Source: Pseudomonas fluorescens (GTDB taxonomy: Bacteria > Pseudomonadota > Gammaproteobacteria > Pseudomonadales > Pseudomonadaceae). From it: 64,000 nt of DNA. The translations under genes were made by a program, and so were the position numbers. The notes under the pieces are model-generated. The model made no database searches. It worked only from the letters and a program-made list of their open reading frames with translations, and was not told the DNA's origin. The stretch covers positions 1 to 64,000 of the forward strand of contig NZ_CABVHY010000027.1 in the NCBI RefSeq assembly GCF_902497875.1. The letters are read 5' to 3'. Positions 41,244 to 49,737 of this stretch are shown in pieces (the stretch's first letter is position 1; each line of letters begins with the position of its first letter).

Positions 41244-43103
41244 TTATTGTCCAGTCACTGCTACTCGAGCCGGCCGCTGCTCAAGACCCTCGAACGGCGC
41301 CTTGGCCCACACGACCTTGCCACCGACCACCGTCAGCAGCACATCATTTCGACCTAACTCATCCTCGGGAACCTGCATGAAGTTCTTGTCCAGGACGATC
41401 AGGTCGGCGAACTTGCCGACTTCGACCGAGCCGACAACGGCGTCCAGTTTCAGCTGCTCGGCGGCGTTCAGGGTGATGGCGCGCAACACGTCAGTACGCG
41501 ACAGCGCCGGGTCGGCATTCAGCCTGCCCGCATACTTGGGGCCATAGCTGTGCGGGTTCAGCGGATCGCCTGAGCGAGTGACACCAATCTTCAGCGCCAG
41601 GAATTCATCGAGCGGGTCGACCGGCCAGTCGCTGCCGTACGCAACGCGGCCGCCAGCACGGCTGATGCTGCCCGACGGCTCCATACGGGCAAAACGTTCG
41701 GCACCGAGATGATCGCTGGTGCCATCGATCGTCGACGGCGCCTGCTGAGCCCACTGGAAGGACATGTTGGCGGTCACGTCGAGCGCCTTGAAGCGCGCAT
41801 AGTCGGCGGGGTCCACCGACTCGGCGTGAGTAATGGCCGGGCGAAAACCATTGCCAGGCAGTTGCTGGCGCACGTATTCGATGCCGTTCAGTGAGTCACG
41901 CACTGCTCGGTCTCCGGTGGCGTGAAGGTGCGGGTCGAGGCCGGCCTGCACCGCTTGCAACAACAGCGGCTTGAGCACCTGCGGCGGGAAGTACAACTCA
42001 CCGGCATTCTTGCCAGGCGTCCACTTGGGCGCGGTATCGGTGCCGGCATTGCGCAGGTACGGCGTCAACATTGCCCCGGTGTCCGCCGGAGCGTTGATGA
42101 TGCCGTCCATGAACAATTTAACGTGGCGCATGCTCACACCCGGCGCAGCTTTGGCTTCACCCTGGTCGTAGGTAGTGGCCAGTGCCTTGGCCTCGGCGAT
42201 GGTTTTCGCCGGGTCGGCAGCAGCGGCGGCAGGGTCCAGTTTGATTGCCAGCAAGGCCCGGGCGGTCAGCTCGCCCGACTGCTGCAGGCTGGTAAACGCT
42301 TTGCCATTTTCAGGCCCCGACAAGGCATCGAAGAAGCTGGTGATGCCTTGCTGGCGCATGGCGTCGAGCGCCGCGCGGGTCTGGTTGAGTTTTTCCGCGT
42401 CGCTGGCTGGCGGCACTACGGCGGCCATGGCATCGGCAGCCCCGTCTTCGCAGATGCCGGTCGGGTTGCCGGCGCTGTCGCGCACGTACTTGCCATCCCC
42501 TGGATTGGCCGTGTGCTTGTTGATGCCGGCAACCGCCAGGCCGCGAGAATTGCTCAGTACGGTATGGAAGTCAGTAGAACGGACCTGAATCGGGCGATCG
42601 GTCTTGAGCGCGTCCAGCGTCGATTTATCGGGATCGCCGTCAAGTCCGGTCATGCCCATTCGGTCCCAGCTGCCCACTTCAAGCCAGACATCGGGGCCCT
42701 GGCCCTTGTCGGCATCCAGACACGCCTGAATGGTTTCCTGGAAAACCTTGCGGGTCATCGTCTGGTATTTCAGGTCGCACAAGGTCATGGCGCGGCCGCC
42801 GTCTCCCGGGTGCATGTGAGCATCGACGAAGCCCGGCATCAACATGCGTCCCGCCAAATCGATCAGCTGAGTCTGCGTGCCGATGTACGAGGCCACTCCT
42901 TCATCGCTGCCGACATAAACGATCTTCCCACCGCTAACGGCGATCGCCTGCTGCACCGAATTCTTGCCATCGACTGTATAGACATAGCCGTTGCGCATCA
43001 CCATGTCGGCGGGAGTCGAAGCGGACGTCTGACACCCCACCAGCGCCATGCAGGAAAATGCCGTTGTCGTGGCAACGGCGATAAATAGCCTGGAAAATTT
43101 CAA
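41244..43103 (-). CDS. amidohydrolase (YtcJ-like), predicted lipoprotein
   Basis: The 619-residue enzyme is an amidohydrolase of the amidohydrolase_3/YtcJ kind. The metal-site motif is MPGFVDAHMHPGDGG, further histidines are in DPHLHATGDRAV and ITHAESVDPADYAR, and AYGSDWPVDPLDEFLAL carries the catalytic aspartate. The N-terminus is a lipoprotein signal with lipobox ALVGC. The start is TTG at 43103, because GAGGTGAGG lies five bases upstream and the signal begins there; a GTG at 43112 is possible. It would hydrolyse an amide or cyclic imide in the periplasm, upstream of uptake by the NCS1 permease. Confidence 0.85.
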   Translation of the reverse strand: MKFSRLFIAVATTTAFSCMALVGCQTSASTPADMVMRNGYVYTVDGKNSVQQAIAVSGGKIVYVGSDEGVASYIGTQTQLIDLAGRMLMPGFVDAHMHPGDGGRAMTLCDLKYQTMTRKVFQETIQACLDADKGQGPDVWLEVGSWDRMGMTGLDGDPDKSTLDALKTDRPIQVRSTDFHTVLSNSRGLAVAGINKHTANPGDGKYVRDSAGNPTGICEDGAADAMAAVVPPASDAEKLNQTRAALDAMRQQGITSFFDALSGPENGKAFTSLQQSGELTARALLAIKLDPAAAAADPAKTIAEAKALATTYDQGEAKAAPGVSMRHVKLFMDGIINAPADTGAMLTPYLRNAGTDTAPKWTPGKNAGELYFPPQVLKPLLLQAVQAGLDPHLHATGDRAVRDSLNGIEYVRQQLPGNGFRPAITHAESVDPADYARFKALDVTANMSFQWAQQAPSTIDGTSDHLGAERFARMEPSGSISRAGGRVAYGSDWPVDPLDEFLALKIGVTRSGDPLNPHSYGPKYAGRLNADPALSRTDVLRAITLNAAEQLKLDAVVGSVEVGKFADLIVLDKNFMQVPEDELGRNDVLLTVVGGKVVWAKAPFEGLEQRPARVAVTGQ

Positions 43104-43210
43104 ATGCCTCACCTCTATTTTTATAGTTTTGGAAGTGGCCCGAACAGACTGCCGTGCAACCCCGCGATATGCAGGGCACACGATATAGAGCGCAGGAGTT
43201 GTACGGACCT

Positions 43211-44278
43211 CTACAAATGAGGAGGGGTAAGGCAATTAGTGGGGGGTTGGCGCACTTGATCGCGACGCGTGGCCTGCGCAAGCGCGGTTGGCGAACGCAG
43301 GACTGAACCGAGTTCGACCTTGCTCTTGACGCCGAGCTGCAAGTAGCAGTTGCGCAGATAGGTGCGCACTGTCGCAGGACTCAATGCAAGGATTTTGGCG
43401 ATCTCCTTGTAGGAGTGGCCGGCGGCGAACAGCATGGCGACCGTCCGCTCGCGTGGTGCAAGCACCGCCCCCCGCGACTGCACCTCGAGTGACAGGATGA
43501 CATGCTCCGCGCTCGGGCTCAGTGTCAGTGCACAGCGCCCCAGGCGCATCACGCAGGGCGCCTTTTGCAGTTGCGCGATCACCCCAAAGGGAAGCATTGA
43601 ACCACTCCACCCGGGCAACTCGCGCTGAATGGCCGCGCACAGCCTTGCCCCCACGTACAGCAGACTGCCGTCCATGCACGCGATCCCGAAGTCCGTCGCC
43701 CCGTTGCCCGTGTCGAAGCGGATCATGTCCTGAATCTGAAACCGCCACAATTGCAGCAGCTGGTCGCAGAAGGCAGAAAACAAACCGGCCTCGCTCTCGC
43801 TGAACGCTGGTGCATGACTGCCACGGTAGAGACAGACGAAGAACATCAAGCCGCTTTCGGGCAACTCGAAGGTGATGCACATCAGGTGGTAAAGGTCATG
43901 GCGCCGCGCGAACGCGTCGACCTCCTCGTCGGGGTCGGTGAAGCCGCTGTCGCGCACGACCTCACCGGGTTGACTCAAGGTGTCATGGGAGAACCTGTCG
44001 CTGCCCGCGCCCTTGCTCCATTCCGCGGCAAACGACTCCGGCAGATTGATTCGCCCGTGCATCCAGCTTTGGGGTGGCGCACCGGCATCGGACGTGGACA
44101 TCTCGCCCCACCATGCCGAAGCGAAGGGCACCAGTTCGCCAAATGCCTGCAGGCCGTCCGGGATGAATTCGGATGCGCCGCGCGCACGAGCAAGACGACC
44201 CAGGTGCAACACGCAAGAGTTGAACGCTTTCAGCGTTGCCATCGACTGCCTGGCGCCGTACTCATCACCCTCCTCCAT
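43211..44278 (-). CDS. LuxR-type transcriptional regulator
   Basis: A 355-residue regulator with a C-terminal LuxR/FixJ helix-turn-helix at about 268-330 (LAPRERTVAMLFAAGHSYKEI, AKILALSPATVRTYLRNCYL). The N-terminal 200 residues have no obvious autoinducer-binding signature and may be a GAF-like sensor. GGAG precedes the ATG at 44278. It lies upstream of the amidohydrolase gene on the same strand and is its likely regulator. Confidence 0.88.
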   Translation of the reverse strand: MEEGDEYGARQSMATLKAFNSCVLHLGRLARARGASEFIPDGLQAFGELVPFASAWWGEMSTSDAGAPPQSWMHGRINLPESFAAEWSKGAGSDRFSHDTLSQPGEVVRDSGFTDPDEEVDAFARRHDLYHLMCITFELPESGLMFFVCLYRGSHAPAFSESEAGLFSAFCDQLLQLWRFQIQDMIRFDTGNGATDFGIACMDGSLLYVGARLCAAIQRELPGWSGSMLPFGVIAQLQKAPCVMRLGRCALTLSPSAEHVILSLEVQSRGAVLAPRERTVAMLFAAGHSYKEIAKILALSPATVRTYLRNCYLQLGVKSKVELGSVLRSPTALAQATRRDQVRQPPTNCLTPPHL

Positions 44279-44557
44279 CGTTCTGACTCCAACAGCTATG
44301 GCTTATTATTTTGATGCCATATGCCATAAGCAGAGCAATCGCGTCCAGCCCGATTGCGCTGATCGGTGAAGTGGCAGTTATCCAGACACTATTGCCCCCT
44401 TCCCACCTATGCCTGTCGGCCCCTGCGCCGATACTCGAGTGACACCCTTTGCCGAGGTGCCAAAGACTGCTTTACTGATTGAACTGCAGGCCGTGCTCGT
44501 CAGCCCTTCGGTTCAATGCTGGAAGGCCACGCGAGTGATTTCACAGGAAGCGCACCC

Positions 44558-45445
44558 ATGGACCGTCTCACTGCGAAAGACTTTGCCCCTGAACTGCTCG
44601 AACTGTATGACTACTACGCCCACGGCAAGATCAACCGACGAGAGTTTCTGGATCGTGCGGCGGCTTTCACGCTAGTCGGTCTGACTGCCGCCGCGACGCT
44701 CGCGGCCCTGAGTCCGAACTATGCGCTTGCCGAGCAGGTGGCATTTACCGACCCGGCCATCATCGCCGAGTACATCACTTATCCTTCGCCCAAAGGCCAC
44801 GGGCAAGTCCGGGGTTATCTGGTGCGCCCCGCGAAAGCCGCCGGCAAGGTGCCGGCGGTGGTGGTCGTGCATGAAAACCGTGGGCTCAATCCCTACATCG
44901 AGGATGTCGCCCGGCGGCTGGCCAAGGCCGGATTCGCCGCACTCGCCCCCGATGGCCTGACGTCGGTCGGCGGCTATCCCGGCAACGATGACAAAGGCCG
45001 GGAGCTGCAGCTGACGGTAGATCCGGAAAAGCTGATGAATGACTTTTTCGCCGCCATTGAGTGGCTGATGAAGCACGACTCCACCACGGGGAAAGTCGGC
45101 ATCACCGGGTTCTGCTATGGCGGCGGAGTCGCCAATGCCGCTGCCGTCGCCTATCCCGAACTGGGCGCCGCAGTGCCCTTTTATGGCCGTCAACCCAAGG
45201 CTGAAGATGTCCCCAGGATTCAGGCGCCGCTGCTGCTCCACTACGGCGAGCTGGATACGCGCATCAATGAAGGCTGGCCAGCCTACGAGAAGGCGTTGAA
45301 AGCCGCTGGCAAGACGTATGAAGCCTATATCTACCCCGGCGCCAACCATGGCTTCCATAACGACTCCACCCCTCGCTACGATGAGGCCGCTGCCAATCTT
45401 GCATGGGACAGGACGCTGGCATGGTTGCGGCGATACCTGGCGTAG
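44558..45445 (+). CDS. dienelactone hydrolase family protein, Tat-exported
   Basis: A 295-residue alpha/beta hydrolase. The nucleophile elbow is ITGFCYGGGVAN (Cys in place of Ser, as in dienelactone hydrolase), with acid LHYGELDTRI and the final His in YPGANHGFHNDS. Before the domain lies NRREFLDRAAAFTLVGLTAA, a twin-arginine signal starting at about residue 25, so the enzyme is expected to be exported folded. The start at 44558 (MDRLTAKDF) is the usual opening for this exported group. Its substrate is an ester or lactone not identifiable here. Confidence 0.88.
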   Translation: MDRLTAKDFAPELLELYDYYAHGKINRREFLDRAAAFTLVGLTAAATLAALSPNYALAEQVAFTDPAIIAEYITYPSPKGHGQVRGYLVRPAKAAGKVPAVVVVHENRGLNPYIEDVARRLAKAGFAALAPDGLTSVGGYPGNDDKGRELQLTVDPEKLMNDFFAAIEWLMKHDSTTGKVGITGFCYGGGVANAAAVAYPELGAAVPFYGRQPKAEDVPRIQAPLLLHYGELDTRINEGWPAYEKALKAAGKTYEAYIYPGANHGFHNDSTPRYDEAAANLAWDRTLAWLRRYLA

Positions 45446-45468
45446 TGTTGCTCCCGGAGCAGATGCGC

Positions 45469-46089
45469 CTAGTGTGACGTGCCACCGCGCGGCTTATAGA
45501 GGAGAAATTTTCCGGTCTCGGCGGTCTTGATGTATTTTCTGGCCCAGCCGGGCTTCACATTCCTGTCGTGGAAATACAAAGCGCCACGGCTTCGGTCCGG
45601 TAGTTGCTGGTTGAGCGCTTTGCGCGATATTTCCTTGGCAATCGTGTACTGCTCGTCTTCCACTACCTGATCCGAACGCCCATCACACCACCAGGAAAAC
45701 TGGCAGCTTTTTGTTTCGGAGCCTTGCTTGACCACCTTGCAAACCGTATCCGGAAAGCCCTCATGGCCTACCCGGTTCATCACAACGTTGGCGACGGCTT
45801 CCATGTCGGCAGGTTTCCCGCCTTTGGATTCCCAATAGATGCTGCGGGCGAGACAGGTTATTACATCGTCGAGCGGCGCCGCACCTGCCGGATCGACCGC
45901 CTGCACTTCAGTTTTGGTAATGGCCTCGGACTTGGGCACGGGTGCCTCGCTGCCCTTCTCTGCGGCTTTGTGCTCCAGAACCTGCGCCTTGTCTTCAGCC
46001 ACCTCGGCTTTTTGCTCCCGGTCAGCCGCGATCGCCTGGCCGCCGAGAAGGACTGTTGCGAGGCAGATTGCTACCCATAAAAGGCGCAT
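45469..46089 (-). CDS. SleB-like cell-wall hydrolase
   Basis: The 206-residue precursor has a signal peptide (LLWVAICLATVLLGGQAIAA), a charged linker (about 22-70) and a Hydrolase_2/SleB domain. The catalytic glutamate lies in LARSIYWESKGGKPADMEAV; then VANVVMNRVGHEGFPDTVCKVV, the CQFSWWCDG pair and GALYFHDRNVKPGW. Enzymes of this family cleave glycan strands in peptidoglycan. It converges on the dienelactone hydrolase gene. Confidence 0.88.
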   Translation of the reverse strand: MRLLWVAICLATVLLGGQAIAADREQKAEVAEDKAQVLEHKAAEKGSEAPVPKSEAITKTEVQAVDPAGAAPLDDVITCLARSIYWESKGGKPADMEAVANVVMNRVGHEGFPDTVCKVVKQGSETKSCQFSWWCDGRSDQVVEDEQYTIAKEISRKALNQQLPDRSRGALYFHDRNVKPGWARKYIKTAETGKFLLYKPRGGTSH

Positions 46090-46311
46090 GGTTGAACCTG
46101 AGTGAAAGGTGAATTCGAGTTATTTAATAAACACTGTAGTAGCCAAATCATTCCTGCACACCGACTTTCGCTGTCCGCTAAACTTCGTCTCTCAATGGGC
46201 ACGATCCAGGTTGGTGTTTGCCCGGTGAGTTTTGCTTCGGCATGAAAACGCAGTGCGCTGGCCGGGGCGAAATCGAGCATCATGGGCGCAGTCAGCTCAA
46301 GGGAGAGTTCC

Positions 46312-47163
46312 ATGCGCGTCATATCATCCGTTATGCATCTTGCCGCGTTGTCACTGGGACTGGTGTTGGCCGCCGCTGCCGTGGCGACCGAAGAGACGCA
46401 GTTGGTTCAGTCGATCAACGCCTACCGCAGCCAGGTGCAGCGCTGCGCCGGCCAGGTGTCTCAGGAGCTGCCGCCGCTGGCGACCGACCCGCGCCTGGTG
46501 CTGTCCGCCAGCAGTATCGGCGACCTGCAGCAGGCGCTCGCGCGTGCGACTTATCCGATGGTCAATGTGCAGGCGATCAGCTTGTCCGGCCCGCGTGATG
46601 TGCAGTCGGCCATGAAGGCGGTGCAGGAGAGCTTCTGCCAGGTGGTGCTGGACCCGCAATTTGTCGATATCGGTGTGAGCCGGGATGGACGTGAGTGGCG
46701 CATCGTACTGGCGCGTCCGCTATTGACCGGGCGCCTGGGCGACTGGCAGGCGGAGGGCCAGAAGCTTCTCGAAATGATCAACAGCGCCCGTGCGCAGCCG
46801 CGCCAGTGCGGGGCCCAATCCTTTACCGCCACGACGCCGCTGGCCTGGAACGCCACGCTGGCGACGGCGGCCGAGGCCCATACCCGGACCATGGCCAATA
46901 ACAACTTCCTCGATCACAAGGACCGCGATGGCCGCATGCCGGGTGATCGGGCGGAACTGGCAGGCTATGCCGGCCAGCAGGTTGGCGAGAACATCGCCGC
47001 CGGGCAAGACACCGTGCGCAAGGTGGTAGATGGCTGGCTGGCCAGCCCCGGTCACTGCGCCAACCTGATGAACTCACAATTTCGCGAGCTGGGAGCGGCC
47101 TACGCGGTTGATCCGAAGAGTGATGCGGGGATCTACTGGACGGCGATGTTCGGTGCGCAGTGA
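46312..47163 (+). CDS. secreted CAP-domain protein
   Basis: The 283-residue precursor has a signal peptide (HLAALSLGLVLAAAAVAT). An N-terminal part of about 130 residues has no known motif. The CAP (SCP-like) domain follows (about 152-283): LLEMINSARAQPRQCG, AWNATLATAAEAHTRTMANN, FLDHKDRDG, VGENIAAGQDTV and SPGHCANLMNSQFRELGAAY, the classic bacterial YkwD-type pattern. Function unknown; often found in secreted or stress proteins. The start at 46312 has AGGGAGAG upstream. Confidence 0.88.
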   Translation: MRVISSVMHLAALSLGLVLAAAAVATEETQLVQSINAYRSQVQRCAGQVSQELPPLATDPRLVLSASSIGDLQQALARATYPMVNVQAISLSGPRDVQSAMKAVQESFCQVVLDPQFVDIGVSRDGREWRIVLARPLLTGRLGDWQAEGQKLLEMINSARAQPRQCGAQSFTATTPLAWNATLATAAEAHTRTMANNNFLDHKDRDGRMPGDRAELAGYAGQQVGENIAAGQDTVRKVVDGWLASPGHCANLMNSQFRELGAAYAVDPKSDAGIYWTAMFGAQ

Positions 47164-47270
47164 GTGCCTGAACGCGAGAACGTCCGGCGCACACTGTTGA
47201 AAGGGTTTGCGCGGGATTCAGGGCGGGTTGGCGGGATGCCGTTCAGGCCTCCCGCCTTGCTCCAGCCTCT

Positions 47271-48086
47271 TCAAGAAGTGCCCAAGCCCCGCGACAGGTC
47301 AGTTGTGGTTTCAGCGGTGGAGTGCTGCGCCACCCCGGTTTCGCCGCCCGTATGCTCAGTGGTTTTGGTCACTGTGTCGCGTACCGCCTCATAGCCCTCC
47401 CGTGCCTGTTGCTTGACCTTGTCGGTCAGGTTTGCGCTGGTCTTGCCCAAGTAACGTTGCTCAGCCGCCGTGGTCGGCAGTGCCGCTCCCAGCATGGCAC
47501 CCAGGGCGATACCCGCAGCGGCGACGATCAGCGGCTGTTCCTTGAGCAAGTGATTGAACTGGCTGCTCATCACTTGCCTGCCGTGCATCAAGCGATCACT
47601 GGCGTCGTGAACGGCGTGGCTGAGGCTATCGGTGGCCGCATTCAGATCGTCACCGACACTCGCGGCCTTGCCCTTGATCGCCTGGTAACTGCCCTTGAGT
47701 GAGTCGGTGGTGCTGTGCAGGTAGCCGCGGGCGCTATCGATGCCGTCCGCCAGGCCGTCGGCCAAATCGCCGAAGCGGTCCTGATCCGGCGCGAAGCGAT
47801 CCTCCGGACGTGGCGGCGGGCGATTCTGGCTCATTATCAACCACAGCAACCCGACCGAAGTCAGCACCGCGGGAAGCGGGTTGTTGCGAACGCTGGTGCC
47901 CAGATTGCTCAGGAACGTCGTGCCGTTGCTCTGCATCATGCCCAACGCCTGGTCGAACATTTGCCCCGGGGTGAATTTGCTTTCCAGCGCATCGACGATG
48001 TGGGCGATGTTTTCCCGTTGCGCATCGATCTCGCGTTCGATGGTTTCCGGACTCTTCGCCGACTCGATTTCGAGTTCACGATTCAT
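47271..48086 (-). CDS. DUF3618 family membrane-associated protein
   Basis: The 271-residue protein begins with the DUF3618 signature SPETIEREIDAQRENIAHIV. It has one hydrophobic segment near residue 77-90 (LPAVLTSVGLLWLIM) and another near 190-205 (PLIVAAAGIALGAMLGAA), with amphipathic helices between them and after. It is the last gene of a three-gene unit with holin-like and hypothetical genes, overlapping the one before by four bases. Similar gene sets are induced by envelope or osmotic stress in this genus; the function is unknown. Confidence 0.85.
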   Translation of the reverse strand: MNRELEIESAKSPETIEREIDAQRENIAHIVDALESKFTPGQMFDQALGMMQSNGTTFLSNLGTSVRNNPLPAVLTSVGLLWLIMSQNRPPPRPEDRFAPDQDRFGDLADGLADGIDSARGYLHSTTDSLKGSYQAIKGKAASVGDDLNAATDSLSHAVHDASDRLMHGRQVMSSQFNHLLKEQPLIVAAAGIALGAMLGAALPTTAAEQRYLGKTSANLTDKVKQQAREGYEAVRDTVTKTTEHTGGETGVAQHSTAETTTDLSRGLGTS

Positions 48087-48517
48087 GACATTCTCCTGCG
48101 CAGCGCTTCCTGGTCTTTATTGAGGGCCTCCAGGGTGCGATCAGGCTTGAAGTGGGAGGCTTCGAATTGCTTTTTCGCCGACTGCAACATGACGAACCCG
48201 ACAACCATCACCACCACGCCGACAATCAATGCCGCAAGCCAGGGGGCCATGACGATGCTCAAGCCGTAGACGGCTGACATCAACAAGATGATGAACCCGG
48301 CGAGTAGCACGATTGCTCCACCCGCAATGCCGGCAATGCCCGCTTTCAATGTCGTGAGGCTGGCCTGCAACTCAGCCTTGGCCAATGCCAGTTCCTTGGT
48401 AAACAGCACCGGCACTTCCCGGGACAATTGCCGCAGCAAACCGACGACCGAGCTGTCGTGGTCGGCAGCCGTCATCGAAGGCGTGCGCTGCCTGTCCAGA
48501 TCCTCTCTGTTCATCAC
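48083..48517 (-). CDS. phage holin superfamily III-like protein
   Basis: A 144-residue protein of the Phage_holin_3_6 (formerly DUF1469, YqjE-like) family. It has the N-terminal LLRQLSREVPVLFTKELALA and two adjacent membrane helices (GGAIVLLAGFIILLMSAVYG, ALIVGVVVMVVGFVMLQ). Despite the name these are chromosomal stress-linked membrane proteins, not lysis genes. It overlaps both neighbours by four bases. Confidence 0.88.
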   Translation of the reverse strand: MMNREDLDRQRTPSMTAADHDSSVVGLLRQLSREVPVLFTKELALAKAELQASLTTLKAGIAGIAGGAIVLLAGFIILLMSAVYGLSIVMAPWLAALIVGVVVMVVGFVMLQSAKKQFEASHFKPDRTLEALNKDQEALRRRMS

Positions 48518-49164
48518 AGTTCTCCTTTGAAGTGGGCCGAGTCAGGCCTCGAGGTCGTGGTGAAATCCCCAGGGTAGTCCTGGGTACTCGGTGATGCCGG
48601 CGGGGTACCTGCAGCCGGCTCTGAAGAAACACCGGCACTGCTCGGCACCGAGGTTTCGTAGGGTCGCTGAGCGCCGAAACCACCCGCGGGTGGCATGGAA
48701 GTGCTTCCGGCTGCCGGGTCGCTGCTGGCAACTGTCTGGGCTTGCGTACTGCCTGCTTTCAAAAACCGTGACAGGCCAAAACCCACCACTATGCTGCCGG
48801 CAATGAACAACCCAGGATTGTTGCGAGCCAGGTCTGCGCCGTCATGCAGCAACTGTTCGGCACTTTTGCTGCGTAGCCTGGTAGCCAGGCCGCTCATGCT
48901 CTCGGCCATATTGGCGACGTGGTCGGACAGGCCGAGCGTATCGTTGCTCTCGATTTCCGAAACCAGGGATTTGGCGCCTCTGGCCAAAGCCTCGATCTGG
49001 TCCGCTGCGGTATCACGGTATTGGTCAAATTGCGCATCGGCCTGCTGCCGGGCGCCGCCTAGCGCTTCGGTTACCTCCTCCTTGATATGCTGGAAGTTTT
49101 GCTCCGGCCGTACCCCGCTCTGCGGGTCGGCCTGCTGTCCGGTCCTGTTGTCTGGAGTATTCAT
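48514..49164 (-). CDS. hypothetical protein of the DUF3618/holin operon
   Basis: A 216-residue protein with helical N-terminal part (NFQHIKEEVTEALGGARQQA, DQIEALARGAKSLVSEIE), a single membrane segment (NPGLFIAGSIVVGFGLSRFL) and a Pro/Ser/Thr-rich tail. It resembles the 'nutrient deprivation-induced' proteins that lead this operon in rhizobia and pseudomonads. The start at 49164 is set by GAGGGG; the 42 codons before it lack protein character. First gene of the unit. Confidence 0.78.
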   Translation of the reverse strand: MNTPDNRTGQQADPQSGVRPEQNFQHIKEEVTEALGGARQQADAQFDQYRDTAADQIEALARGAKSLVSEIESNDTLGLSDHVANMAESMSGLATRLRSKSAEQLLHDGADLARNNPGLFIAGSIVVGFGLSRFLKAGSTQAQTVASSDPAAGSTSMPPAGGFGAQRPYETSVPSSAGVSSEPAAGTPPASPSTQDYPGDFTTTSRPDSAHFKGEL

Positions 49165-49219
49165 TGTCACCCCTCGCCTCTTAGTGAAAACACCTTCCAA
49201 GTGGTTCGCCGCGGTATGC

Positions 49220-49264
49220 CCGCAGATGCCCCTCAGTTCAGATGACGAAGAGTCTTTAAAGGAG
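49220..49264 (-). promoter_or_regulatory. possible AlgU/ECF-type promoter
   Basis: On the minus strand GGAACTCC is followed, after about 17-19 bases, by TCATCTGA. That resembles an AlgU (RpoE-like) promoter (GAACTT, then TCTGA), though the spacing is slightly long. It lies about 70 bases before the three-gene envelope-stress operon, where such a promoter would make sense. Confidence 0.35.
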
Positions 49265-49737
49265 TTCCAACGAGATGATGAGTGATACATCGGACGCTTT
49301 AACGGTAAGCGCTATCAGTGGTTTAAAGGGGTAACGCGACAGGTTCGCTCTCTCTGTGGCGCCTCGCCACAGTACTCGGCAGCCCTGTTCTCCAACCCTC
49401 GGTACCTTGTCTTGCGCTAAATCAAACGCACGGCCAGTGACAGCGGGTAACACAGCGCAAAGAAGCTTGCGGGGCGGCCCTGGTTGAATCCACAGGCAAA
49501 AAAGCGGACAGAACCTCAGTAAGATCACCGTCGAAACCAGGTTTCCGATGAACGGTCAGGCGCCTACTGAAGGCTTAAAACCATTGAGCTACAAGGCGTC
49601 GCGGCTGCACGCTTGGGGGGCTATCAGCGCTCTACAAACATTTACTTACAAAACAGTAGCTTGCCAAATGCCAAATTTGCAACTTCAAGTGTTATTTTAT
49701 GGGGCTTGATCGGGCCATGAGATGCTCAGCTTTACCT
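49265..49737. other. intergenic region upstream of the sialidase operon
   Basis: About 470 bases without a recognisable gene. The stretch 49610-49698 is AT-rich and very probably carries the promoter of the sialidase-fold gene. A 90-codon minus-strand open frame at 49256-49528 shows no protein character. Confidence 0.45.

Noticed and set aside
48083..48517. Prophage lysis gene (holin)
   Set aside because: The holin-like family here is the chromosomal YqjE/DUF1469 type in an envelope-stress operon; no other phage gene is near.
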